DNA of 64,000 bases from an uncultured Lachnospiraceae bacterium (lineage in GTDB: Bacteria; Bacillota; Clostridia; Lachnospirales; Lachnospiraceae), in contig CANQRU010000016.1 of assembly GCA_947626395.1 (NCBI GenBank), forward strand, positions 1 to 64,000, written 5' to 3'. Under the pieces are notes generated by a model. It was not told the origin of the DNA, made no database searches, and saw only the letters and a program-made list of their open reading frames with translations. The translations under genes and the position numbers were made by a program. The first letter of the stretch is position 1, and every line of letters starts with the position of its first letter. Shown here piece after piece: positions 6,440 to 13,079 of this stretch.

Positions 6440-7281
6440 ATAGGTTTGACGAGATTCTAAACCAGCTTCGGCGGCACAAAGAAAAAATTGATAAGATAGT
6501 TTCCCATTATCGGAGATCATGCGCAGAGAAACAGGAACAATATTCAGAAACCTATTATAAACTTGAACAGGCAAAGATTCTTGGAACAGCCCGGGGGAAT
6601 ATATTAGGTGAGCAAGAAGATACGCGGCATAGCATAAATTTGATTATCGAGGAAATTCAAGACGATCTAAAAAAATGGGTGCAAACGCCGGTTCAGAAAT
6701 CTTCACTCGATCTTCTTGTAACGTTGGATACTATGGGTATTAGCCTTAGTGAAACAGAATTGGAAGCGCTTGCGGATTCCCTACCAAATAACTATTTTGC
6801 CGGGCGACTGATACAACATCTTGCGGAGAAAAACAAAATAACATCATTTAAGAGATTTTCAAAGACTTCACTTGATGATTATGTGGCCGCACTAAGATCT
6901 GTTGTCGCTGCTTGCGATTTATTTGTTGATAATTATATCGGGGACAGTGCGCCGTTTCCGTATGAGCTTTTTTCTGATTCAAACCGTCCAAAATATGATA
7001 AATTGGTGGCAAGCGCGGCTACTTGTAGTGTTTTAGAGGGCGGTTCTATTTTATATGCGGCCCTGCTATGGGGTGATGGCGTGCCAAATTCAAGCATAAA
7101 AACAAAACTTTCAGATTCAGACAGGGCAGCGCTTGACCGGCTCTATTCCGGGTGTAGAAATGATGACGACTTTTCACGCAAGACAGCGCAGATAGTAAAT
7201 GAAGCGCCAGCCCTTAAAGAACTGATTGCATTAAGTTCGCGATATTCCAAATTTATGAAGGATACCACTCTGGAAGTGTAA
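6436..7281 (+). CDS. Cargo gene C, hypothetical (281 aa)
   Basis: The N-terminal 90 residues are strongly helical and probably coiled coil (NQLRRHKEKIDKIVSHYRRS, later IIEEIQDDLKKW). The middle and C-terminal parts look globular (YVAALRSVVAACDLFVDNYIGD; KLVASAATCSVLEGGSILYAALLWGDG). No ATPase, nuclease or membrane motif is visible. It is the largest cargo protein. Islands of this type often carry phage-interference genes in this position, but nothing in the sequence itself proves that role. Confidence 0.6.
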   Translation: MNRFDEILNQLRRHKEKIDKIVSHYRRSCAEKQEQYSETYYKLEQAKILGTARGNILGEQEDTRHSINLIIEEIQDDLKKWVQTPVQKSSLDLLVTLDTMGISLSETELEALADSLPNNYFAGRLIQHLAEKNKITSFKRFSKTSLDDYVAALRSVVAACDLFVDNYIGDSAPFPYELFSDSNRPKYDKLVASAATCSVLEGGSILYAALLWGDGVPNSSIKTKLSDSDRAALDRLYSGCRNDDDFSRKTAQIVNEAPALKELIALSSRYSKFMKDTTLEV

Positions 7282-7462
7282 CACGGATCTATTGTTATAA
7301 CGTAATTACTTGTTAAAATCAATTTCTAGCCATTTTTCGGTTGCCCGTGGGGAATTGTGCCATAACTGTGGAAAACGGCTAGAATCGCTCGAAATACTGT
7401 ACAGTGCTTTATCAGGGAAAAGAGAAGGTGGCCGTCACTGTTTATGAGCGGCGGCCACAGGA
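7282..7462. other. Intergenic region with inverted repeat
   Basis: TTCTAGCC (7324-7331) and GGCTAGAA (7377-7384) form an 8-bp inverted repeat around a 45-base loop. A second GC-rich hairpin with GTGGCC/GGCCAC arms near 7428-7459 lies just past the stop of the minus-strand RHH gene and is followed on that strand by CTTCTCTTTT, so it may be its terminator. Confidence 0.4.
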
Positions 7463-7618
7463 TTACTTGCCAGCATTATTATTTTCGTATTCGCGAATAT
7501 ATTTTTTAATTGCCTGGTTAACGATATATGATATGCTTCTATCATTTTCCTGTGCAATCACTTCAATTTGCTTTTTATCAGTTTCATCAATACGTATTGT
7601 TAAACTTACACTGCCCAT
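7463..7618 (-). CDS. Ribbon-helix-helix DNA-binding protein (51 aa)
   Basis: The sequence has a CopG/Arc-type ribbon (GSVSLTIRIDETDKKQIEVI) followed by two helices (NDRSISYIVNQAIKKYIREY), the full length of a minimal ribbon-helix-helix repressor. AAAGGAG lies 10 bases before the ATG. It diverges from a strong promoter for the mini-genes, and both promoters lie among TTGCAAG/TAAGTAA repeats, so it probably represses both directions. Confidence 0.8.
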   Translation of the reverse strand: MGSVSLTIRIDETDKKQIEVIAQENDRSISYIVNQAIKKYIREYENNNAGK

Positions 7619-7651
7619 GATTTTATACTCCTTTCTCCTTTCTCACCGCTT

Positions 7652-7680
7652 ATATTATCATACAATGTAAGTAAATGCAA
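7652..7680 (-). promoter_or_regulatory. Promoter of the ribbon-helix-helix gene
   Basis: On the minus strand: TTGCAT (7680-7675), 17 bp, TAATAT (7657-7652). The -35 box lies inside a TTGCATTTACTTAC element resembling the repeats on the other side. Confidence 0.6.
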
Positions 7681-7690
7681 GAATAATTAG

Positions 7691-7719
7691 TTGACAATAC
7701 GTCTTATTTATGTTATTAT
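7691..7719 (+). promoter_or_regulatory. Strong sigma-A promoter of the mini-gene operon
   Basis: Consensus TTGACA (7691-7696), 17-bp spacer, TATTAT (7714-7719). Confidence 0.75.
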
Positions 7720-7720
7720 T

Positions 7721-7764
7721 CACTTGCAAGCAATTATAAGTAATTGCAAGTAACAATAATTGCA
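7721..7764. promoter_or_regulatory. Operator-like repeats downstream of the mini-operon promoter
   Basis: An inverted repeat CTTGCAA ... TTGCAAG (about 7723-7750) and direct copies of AAGTAA(A/T)TGCAAG (one at about 7669-7681, one at 7739-7751) surround the transcription start region. They are plausible binding sites for the adjacent ribbon-helix-helix protein. Confidence 0.5.
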
Positions 7765-7780
7765 GAGGAGGAAATTGTAA

Positions 7781-7897
7781 ATGATCCAAAAACGTATCAA
7801 TGTACTGTATCGACTTCTGGAGAGAGCCGAGAAAGAACACGACAAAGAATCTGCGGCCGCGCTTCGGTGGGCGATTTTCCAGCTAGAAAACCTGTAA
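7781..7897 (+). CDS. Mini-gene 1 (38 aa)
   Basis: GAGGAGG lies 9 bases before the ATG. The peptide (MIQKRINVLYRLLERAEKEH ... ALRWAIFQLENL) is a single amphipathic helix-type protein. It is the first gene of the operon behind the strong promoter. Function unknown; possibly a small regulator or inhibitor. Confidence 0.6.
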   Translation: MIQKRINVLYRLLERAEKEHDKESAAALRWAIFQLENL

Positions 7898-7919
7898 AAC
7901 ACAAAGGAGGAACACACAA

Positions 7920-8075
7920 ATGAAATACCCTATTAATGAGGAACAGGTTGTAGCCAAATGGCTGGCAATGCTGGACAAGCCAGATGAAGCGGATCGGGAA
8001 CTGTTTACATCTATCGCAAAGGCTATCAACCAAGCTTATTTGGCCGGGAAAGAAGATAAGGAGGTGGCGAAATGA
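7920..8075 (+). CDS. Mini-gene 2 (51 aa)
   Basis: AAAGGAGG lies 9 bases before the ATG. The protein starts MKYPINEEQVVAKWLAMLDK and ends in a basic, acidic-mixed tail (AGKEDKEVAK). It shares the ending pattern (A-Y-x-AG-x-E-D) with mini-gene 3, so the two may be distant copies. It overlaps mini-gene 3 by 4 bases. Confidence 0.6.
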   Translation: MKYPINEEQVVAKWLAMLDKPDEADRELFTSIAKAINQAYLAGKEDKEVAK

Positions 8076-8251
8076 CTTTTCCACTCGATCGAGCAGTTTT
8101 TGCTGAGGCATGGCTTGAGAACCGCCGTAAAGTTCATGGCACTGTGAGTGATATTGATCGTGAGTTTGGGGAAGCTCTCGCTGGTATCCTCAATGACGCA
8201 TACTTTGCGGGTGTGGAGGACGGCAGAAAGCAGCAGGAGGTGAAGGTATGA
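8072..8251 (+). CDS. Mini-gene 3 (59 aa)
   Basis: Start and stop overlap the neighbours as ATGA on both sides, which indicates translational coupling. The sequence (MTFPLDRAVFAEAWLENRRK ... ILNDAYFAGVEDGRKQQEV) resembles mini-gene 2 in its second half. Function unknown. Confidence 0.6.
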   Translation: MTFPLDRAVFAEAWLENRRKVHGTVSDIDREFGEALAGILNDAYFAGVEDGRKQQEVKV

Positions 8252-8604
8252 ATGTAAATGGTTTTGATTTTCCAGTGATCTGCGAGGTGGAAGTTTCTGC
8301 AGGGGTGGCAGTTCCCTTGCTCGATATTCCGATGATGAGTGACGAAAAATGGCAACAATCGGCAAGAGAAAACGCCGTACGTAATTACATCATGGCTCAC
8401 GGAAAAGAGCCGGCAAATGTGGAAGAGGCCGTAAGAGAGCAGCATGAGTTTATCAGGCAGGTTATTCTGGAACATGAGGGATACGACATTGATGAGGAGG
8501 TGAGTACACGTAATGAGCGATTGCCGCAGTTCGTTGGCAACGGAGCTTCTGGCCGAACAGGAGCGAGTGATAAAACGGGACTTGGAAGCATTCCAGTGCA
8601 TTAA
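8248..8604 (+). CDS. Hypothetical protein (up to 118 aa)
   Basis: Coupled to mini-gene 3 by ATGA. Residues 1-85 look real: a beta-rich start (NGFDFPVICEVEVSAGVAVP) and a helical part (EEAVREQHEFIRQVILEHEGYDIDEE). The last 30 residues are Gly/Ser/Thr-rich and overlap a better reading frame (8513-8689), so the true end may have shifted. Confidence 0.5.
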   Translation: MNVNGFDFPVICEVEVSAGVAVPLLDIPMMSDEKWQQSARENAVRNYIMAHGKEPANVEEAVREQHEFIRQVILEHEGYDIDEEVSTRNERLPQFVGNGASGRTGASDKTGLGSIPVH

Positions 8605-8689
8605 AGAATTATTAGCTTCCGGCGATGTTTCTGAAGCATTCAAAATTTGTGAAATCCAGATAGAGAAAAACAATCTGGAAAGAAAGTAA
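8513..8689 (+). CDS. Mini-gene 5 (58 aa), overlapping
   Basis: ATG with GGAGG 12 bases upstream, in a frame different from the gene it overlaps by 92 bases. The peptide (MSDCRSSLATELLAEQERVI ... EAFKICEIQIEKNNLERK) is helical and charged, with a composition typical of real small proteins. Function unknown. Confidence 0.5.
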   Translation: MSDCRSSLATELLAEQERVIKRDLEAFQCIKELLASGDVSEAFKICEIQIEKNNLERK

Positions 8690-8748
8690 TTTGATATGTA
8701 GGGGAGGAACAATATTAGATTCCTCCCTTGCATTAGAAAGGAGAGCAT

Positions 8749-10014
8749 ATGTCAGAAAAGAGAAAGGACAACCACCGCCGGATTCTCAGGGATGGCGAGG
8801 GCCAGAGACCAGATGGACGATATTCGTACACCTATCAGGGGCTTGATGGCCGGAGACACACGGTTTACAGCTGGAGATTGGAGAAGGGAGACCGTGTACC
8901 AGCCGGCAAGCGTGACCGTGGCTTATCTCTTCGGGAGCAGGAAAAGCAGATTCTGAGAGATCTCGCTGATGGAATCGACACAAATGGCAGCAATCAGGTT
9001 TTGAACGATGCAGTTAAGGCCTATCTGGATTCCAAGCACAAATTACGAGAATCAACCCTTTACCGCTATCGCTATTTTGCAGAGCATTTTATCAGGGACA
9101 GCATAGGGCAGAAAAGGCTCTCTGCCATTAAACGCTCAACGATCCTATCCTTTTATAACAGTCTTTACGTTGAAAAAGATGTGTCGTATTCTACGATTGC
9201 AATGCTAAACCAGATACTGCACCCGGTTTTTGTTCGGGCCGTTCAGGATGGATGCTTACGCCTTGATCCGACAGCGGGCATCATGAAAGAATTTAAGGAC
9301 AAGAATGAAGCCGCAACAGGGAAGCGTTTTGCATTGACCAAAGTAGAACAGGAAATGTTTTTCGGATATCTCGATGCGGACGAATCAGGGCGCTTTGACT
9401 TTATCAGGCCGTTTCTGAACGTGTTGAAAGAAACGGGCATGAGAATTGGTGAAGCTGCGTGTCTACAGTGGGCAGATATTGACTTTACGGCTGAAACGAT
9501 CAGGATTGAAAAAAGTCTTGCTTATCATCCCGGAGAAGACGGCAAGTCTCACTTTTATATCAATGAACCGAAAACGGCAGCAGGACAGCGCACGATCCTG
9601 TTATCACCGAAAGCGCGGCAGGAGATTTTGACGGCGCGGAAACTGCAGATGCAGTTGGGCTTACGTTCACCCCAAATAGACGGATATTCTAATTTTGTTT
9701 TTCTCAATTCGCGATCACTGCCTTTTACGCAGTGTACAGTTAACGGTTTTATAGATCGGATAAGACTGGAGTGCAATGACAGGGAGAATGAACAAGCATC
9801 CTTGGAACACAGAGAACCGCACCTGATAAGGGAATTTTCTGCCCATATCCTGCGGCACACTTACGCAACCCGTGCTATTGAAAATGGAGTGCATCCGAAA
9901 GCCCTGCAGCGGTTATTAGGACATGAACACTTGGATGTGACAATGAACACATATTCTGAATCACAAGATGATTTTACAATGGCAGAAGCAAAGAAGATGT
10001 GGAAAGTATCATAA
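8749..10014 (+). CDS. int: Tyrosine site-specific integrase (421 aa)
   Basis: The N-terminal 60 residues fit the arm-type DNA-binding domain of Tn916-family integrases (GRYSYTYQGLDGRRHTVYSW). A SAM-like core-binding domain follows (about 80-180), then the catalytic domain with Arg in TGMRIGEAACLQWADID, the Lys near EPKTAAGQRT, HILRHTYATR, LLGHEHLDVTMNTYS and the nucleophile Tyr in that last motif. Full length, with AAGGAGAG before the ATG. It should catalyse integration and excision between the 19-bp core repeats, and it is the last gene of the element. Confidence 0.93.
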   Translation: MSEKRKDNHRRILRDGEGQRPDGRYSYTYQGLDGRRHTVYSWRLEKGDRVPAGKRDRGLSLREQEKQILRDLADGIDTNGSNQVLNDAVKAYLDSKHKLRESTLYRYRYFAEHFIRDSIGQKRLSAIKRSTILSFYNSLYVEKDVSYSTIAMLNQILHPVFVRAVQDGCLRLDPTAGIMKEFKDKNEAATGKRFALTKVEQEMFFGYLDADESGRFDFIRPFLNVLKETGMRIGEAACLQWADIDFTAETIRIEKSLAYHPGEDGKSHFYINEPKTAAGQRTILLSPKARQEILTARKLQMQLGLRSPQIDGYSNFVFLNSRSLPFTQCTVNGFIDRIRLECNDRENEQASLEHREPHLIREFSAHILRHTYATRAIENGVHPKALQRLLGHEHLDVTMNTYSESQDDFTMAEAKKMWKVS

Positions 10015-10030
10015 GCGTGACATACGATGG

Positions 10031-10057
10031 GCCTGTTCGATTCTGGACAGGCTTTTT
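10031..10057 (+). terminator. Terminator after integrase
   Basis: Stem GCCTGTTC / GGACAGGC with a T-run. It should stop integrase transcription before kduI. Confidence 0.75.
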
Positions 10058-10066
10058 GTACTTTGT

Positions 10067-10089
10067 TTTTACAACAGTTTTACAACAAA
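10067..10089 (+). repeat. Right arm-type integrase-binding repeat
   Basis: Exact 23-bp copy of 479-501, in direct orientation, about 100 bp inside the right core repeat. Confidence 0.6.
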
Positions 10090-10161
10090 CGGACGAAAAA
10101 AGACGAGCAAAGACAAAATTCACTTTTTTTGAGAACCCTTATTTTAAGCCATTTACAGACG

Positions 10162-10190
10162 TTGACGGAACGTGATATAATGAGTATAAT
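10162..10190 (+). promoter_or_regulatory. Element-borne promoter facing kduI
   Basis: TTGACG (10162-10167), 17 bp and TATAAT (10185-10190) end 1 bp before the right core repeat, so transcripts should start inside the repeat and read directly into kduI. This promoter belongs to the element, not the chromosome. Confidence 0.65.
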
Positions 10191-10191
10191 C

Positions 10192-10210
10192 GTATACAAA
10201 TAATACAAAT
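10192..10210 (+). repeat. attR core repeat
   Basis: Identical to 384-402. It lies in the kduI leader, 7 bases before the AGAGGAGG ribosome binding site. Confidence 0.75.
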
Positions 10211-10233
10211 TATTATCAGAGGAGGGTAAAAGA

Positions 10234-11076
10234 ATGGATATTCGTTATTCAGCCAACCAGAAAGACGTAAAACGCTATACCACGGAGGAACTGAGAAATG
10301 AGTTTCTGATCACGGATCTGTACGCTCCGAATGAGGTGCATGCGGTTTATTCCCATGTGGACCGCATGGTGACGATGGGCTGCATGCCGACGACGGAGCA
10401 GGTTTCCATCGACAAGGGCATCGACTGCTGGAAGAATTTCGGAACCAATTTCTTCCTGGAGCGCCGCGAGATCGGTATTTTCAATATCGGCGGCCCTGGC
10501 AGGATCGTGGCGGACGATGAGACATTTTCCATGGGATACAAGGACTGCCTCTATATCACCAAGGGGACGAAGACGGTTCTGTTCTCCAGCAACGATTCAA
10601 CCAATCCAGCAAAGTTCTATATGGTGAGTGCGCCGGCGCATACGTCTTATAAAACCACGTTTATCTCCATCGAGGATGCTGCGAAGCGGCCGCTGGGCAG
10701 CCAGGCTACCTGCAACAAGAGGACGATTAACCAGTTCATCCATCCGGATGTGCTTAAGACCTGCCAGCTGTCCATGGGCATGACCGTGCTGGAGGAAGGC
10801 AGCATTTGGAATACAATGCCGTGCCATACGCACGAGCGCCGTATGGAGGTCTATATGTATTTTGAGGTTCCTGAGGATAACGTGGTGTTCCATATGATGG
10901 GCGAGCCCACGGAGACGCGTCATATCGTCATGAAGAATGAGGAGGCGGTCATCAGTCCATCCTGGAGCATCCATGCGGGCGCCGGCACTTCTAATTATAC
11001 GTTTATCTGGGCCATGGGCGGAGAGAATCTGGCCTTTGATGATATGGACAATCTGAAGAATACGGAGTTGAAGTAA
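10234..11076 (+). CDS. kduI: 5-dehydro-4-deoxy-D-glucuronate isomerase (280 aa)
   Basis: Converts 5-keto-4-deoxyuronate to 2,5-diketo-3-deoxygluconate in the cytoplasmic breakdown of pectin- or glycosaminoglycan-derived unsaturated uronates. Zinc ligands are visible at H198, H200 and E205 (PCHTHERRMEVY) and H247 (SIHAGAGT), offset by two from the E. coli enzyme; the length is normal. AGAGGAGGG precedes the ATG. No other uronate gene is in the window. The next gene is a GntR regulator that may control it. The integrated element has replaced its upstream promoter region. Confidence 0.95.
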   Translation: MDIRYSANQKDVKRYTTEELRNEFLITDLYAPNEVHAVYSHVDRMVTMGCMPTTEQVSIDKGIDCWKNFGTNFFLERREIGIFNIGGPGRIVADDETFSMGYKDCLYITKGTKTVLFSSNDSTNPAKFYMVSAPAHTSYKTTFISIEDAAKRPLGSQATCNKRTINQFIHPDVLKTCQLSMGMTVLEEGSIWNTMPCHTHERRMEVYMYFEVPEDNVVFHMMGEPTETRHIVMKNEEAVISPSWSIHAGAGTSNYTFIWAMGGENLAFDDMDNLKNTELK

Positions 11077-11100
11077 ACGTAATGCGGAACCGATGACAGA

Positions 11101-11312
11101 GAGGCTGCCCGGATATGCCGGCAGCCGATCCGCGCGGGGGAGAGTGAGGCAGCAGTTTGACAGCAGCTGGTTCGTACGGGGAAGAGAGAGGCTGCAGCTT
11201 AACGGCAGCCGACCCGCGCAGAGAAGAGAGAGGCAGCAGGTTGTTGGCAGCCGATCCGCGCGGGGGAGTGAGGCAGCAGTTTGACGGCAGCCAGTTCGCG
11301 CATGGAAGAATG
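11101..11312 (+). repeat. Five GC-rich tandem repeats (40-45 bp)
   Basis: Units begin near 11101, 11146, 11188, 11230 and 11270. Each has the form GAGGC(A/T)GC ... GGCAGCC-GATCCGCGCGGGGGAGA with substitutions. GGCTGC and GGCAGCC can pair, so each unit may fold as a hairpin. The array fills the interval between kduI and the GntR gene. Long reading frames through it are by-products of the repeat and were not called. Confidence 0.7.
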
Positions 11313-11381
11313 AATCTGCAGTCTGCCAGTTTCTGTCGGTGGACTGCGACAGGAAAAAGACGTACAGGCAATGAGGAAAGT

Positions 11382-12089
11382 ATGGACGACGCGGCGTATA
11401 AGAATCGGGAAGATATGGTATATCAGGTTCTGAAGCAGGAGATCCTGGATCTGGAACTGAAACCGGGACAGCTGATCAAGGAGAATGAGATCTGCGAGCG
11501 GTTTTCCGTTTCCAGGACTCCTGTCCGCGACGCCCTGCGCCTCCTGCAGGAACAGGGCTTTGTCGTCACGGTCCCTTATCGGGGCATCTATGTGACGCTT
11601 CTGAGTCTCAGCAACATCAAGCAGATGATCTATATGCGGGTGGCCGTGGAAACTATGGTCATGCGCGATTTTTCCAGAATCGCTACACCTCTTCTGATGG
11701 AGGACATTTATTATATGATCCGCAAGCAAAAGGCCCTTGTCCAGACCGGGGATTTCAAGCCGGAGCAGTTCTACCGGCTGGACGCGGATCTGCACGCCTG
11801 CTGGTTTAACGCGACGAAGAAGAGCAGGCTGTGGGCGATGCTGCAGGAGCAGCAGCTGCATTATACCCGTTTCCGGATGCTGGATTTTGTGACGGAGACG
11901 GATTTTGCGCGGATCATCCACGAGCATGAGAACCTGGTGGAGAAGCTGGAACAGGGAGATATCGCGGGAATGGAGACGGTTCTGAAGGATCATCTGTATT
12001 TCAGCATGAAGCGGATGAGGTACCAGATCGACGTGGAGTACCGGGATTATTTTGAAGAAGAAGATCCGGTCGGGAAGTTCGATATCTGA
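11382..12089 (+). CDS. GntR-family regulator, FadR-type (235 aa)
   Basis: An N-terminal winged helix (residues about 10-75: VYQVLKQEILDLELKPGQLI, ERFSVSRTPVRDALRLLQEQG) is followed by an all-helical FCD-type effector domain with metal-ligand-like Asp and His residues (RLDADLHACWFN, IIHEHENLVEKL). The start at 11382 follows GAGGAAAG; a longer frame starting in the tandem repeats was rejected. FadR-type GntR proteins often sense uronates or hexonates, which fits the neighbour kduI. The effector is unknown. Confidence 0.85.
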   Translation: MDDAAYKNREDMVYQVLKQEILDLELKPGQLIKENEICERFSVSRTPVRDALRLLQEQGFVVTVPYRGIYVTLLSLSNIKQMIYMRVAVETMVMRDFSRIATPLLMEDIYYMIRKQKALVQTGDFKPEQFYRLDADLHACWFNATKKSRLWAMLQEQQLHYTRFRMLDFVTETDFARIIHEHENLVEKLEQGDIAGMETVLKDHLYFSMKRMRYQIDVEYRDYFEEEDPVGKFDI

Positions 12090-12161
12090 GCGGGTATCCG
12101 CGCGGGAAAGGGCCGGAAGGCAGGGCGAAGAGTATGGAAAATGTACAGGAGGAGCAGGAAA

Positions 12162-13079
12162 ATGAATTGGGAAGCGATCGAACGGAAACTGAAAACGGCG
12201 CCGGGATCTATCGGCTTTTACTATAAGAATCTTGTGGACGGGGAGGAGAGAGACTTTCGCGGCGATGAGAAATTCTACGCGGCCAGCGTGATCAAGACAT
12301 ACATCATGGCGGCGGCTTTCGCGAAGATCGAGCGGGGCGAGCTGGATCCGGACAGGATCATCGCGATGAAGAAGGAATACTGCGTGCCGTCCTGCGGCGC
12401 GGTGGCTTATATGCACGAGGGTCTGGAAGTGACGGTCATGGATCTGATCACGCTGATGATCATTTTCAGCGACAATACCACCACGAACATGATGATCGAT
12501 CTGATGGGCATGGAGGAGATCAACGCTGAGGTGAAAGCCCTGGGCTATGAGGATCCGTGGCTGCGCCGGAAAATGTACGACTGGGAGAAGGCGCGCCGGG
12601 GGATCCAGAACCTGATCACGCCCAAAGGAGTAGGCCGGATTCTGACCGACATCTACGAGGGCCGGGTGGTGAGCAAGGCGGCCAGTGAGAAGATGCTGTC
12701 GATCTTAAAGGATCAGCAGTATGACAGCAAGATGCCGTTCTATCTGCGGGCACTGGACGACGCACCGGTGGTGGCCCATAAGACCGGCGAGGATACCGGG
12801 ATTACCCATGACGTGGGCATTGTATATGCGGAAAAGCCGTTTGTGGCGTGCTTCTGCGGCAATGAGACAGACACGCCCATGTTCGAGCGGGTGATGGCGG
12901 AGATCACATATTATCTGTATCTGGAGAATTCGCCGGAGGTGATGGCGAAGGGGAATGTGCGCTGGGAAGAGATCTACCGGCAGTTCGCGGCACGAATTCG
13001 CAGAGAGAGGAGAGATGAGTATGAAGATTACGAAGATCGACGTGGCGGAAGTGAATATTCCGCTGGTAACGCCGTTTAA
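12162..13079 (+). CDS. Cytoplasmic beta-lactamase-fold serine hydrolase (305 aa)
   Basis: Class A beta-lactamase/PBP-like catalytic motifs are present in order: S-V-I-K (AASVIKTY), S-D-N (IFSDNTTTN) and K-T-G (AHKTGED). There is no signal peptide (MNWEAIERKLKTAPGS), so the protein stays in the cytoplasm, and the omega-loop ExxLN of true lactamases is not recognisable. GGAGGAGCAGG precedes the ATG. It overlaps the dipeptide epimerase gene by 59 bases, pointing to joint expression. It may cleave a peptidoglycan-derived peptide; hydrolysis of antibiotics is unlikely given the location. The substrate is an inference. Confidence 0.75.
   Translation: MNWEAIERKLKTAPGSIGFYYKNLVDGEERDFRGDEKFYAASVIKTYIMAAAFAKIERGELDPDRIIAMKKEYCVPSCGAVAYMHEGLEVTVMDLITLMIIFSDNTTTNMMIDLMGMEEINAEVKALGYEDPWLRRKMYDWEKARRGIQNLITPKGVGRILTDIYEGRVVSKAASEKMLSILKDQQYDSKMPFYLRALDDAPVVAHKTGEDTGITHDVGIVYAEKPFVACFCGNETDTPMFERVMAEITYYLYLENSPEVMAKGNVRWEEIYRQFAARIRRERRDEYEDYEDRRGGSEYSAGNAV

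Larger units (their letters stand above)
384..10210 (+). mobile_element. Integrated element with tyrosine integrase; phage-satellite-like or cryptic island
   Basis: The segment is bounded by 19-bp direct repeats and ends with a tyrosine recombinase gene. In order it holds a type I toxin, a small minus-strand gene, a minus-strand repressor, an excisionase-like gene, primase- and RepA-like replication genes, an origin-like palindrome cluster, a terminase-small-subunit-like gene, three cargo genes, a ribbon-helix-helix regulator facing mini-genes, and the integrase. Its genes are clearly more AT-rich than the flanking chromosome. No relaxase, coupling protein, capsid, portal, tail or lysis gene is visible. 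Repressor, excisionase, primase, replicase and TerS-like genes together resemble Gram-positive phage-inducible islands, although there the integrase usually lies beside the repressor. A mobilisable element using the machinery of another element is the alternative. Confidence 0.75.

Noticed and set aside
7404..7670. Plus-strand frame over the RHH gene and its promoter
   Set aside because: Shadow of the minus-strand RHH gene, which has a clear ribosome binding site and fold.
11157..11381. N-terminal extension of the GntR protein through the tandem repeats
   Set aside because: The extension consists of repeat translation without a ribosome binding site; a normal GntR start with GAGGAAAG lies at 11382.
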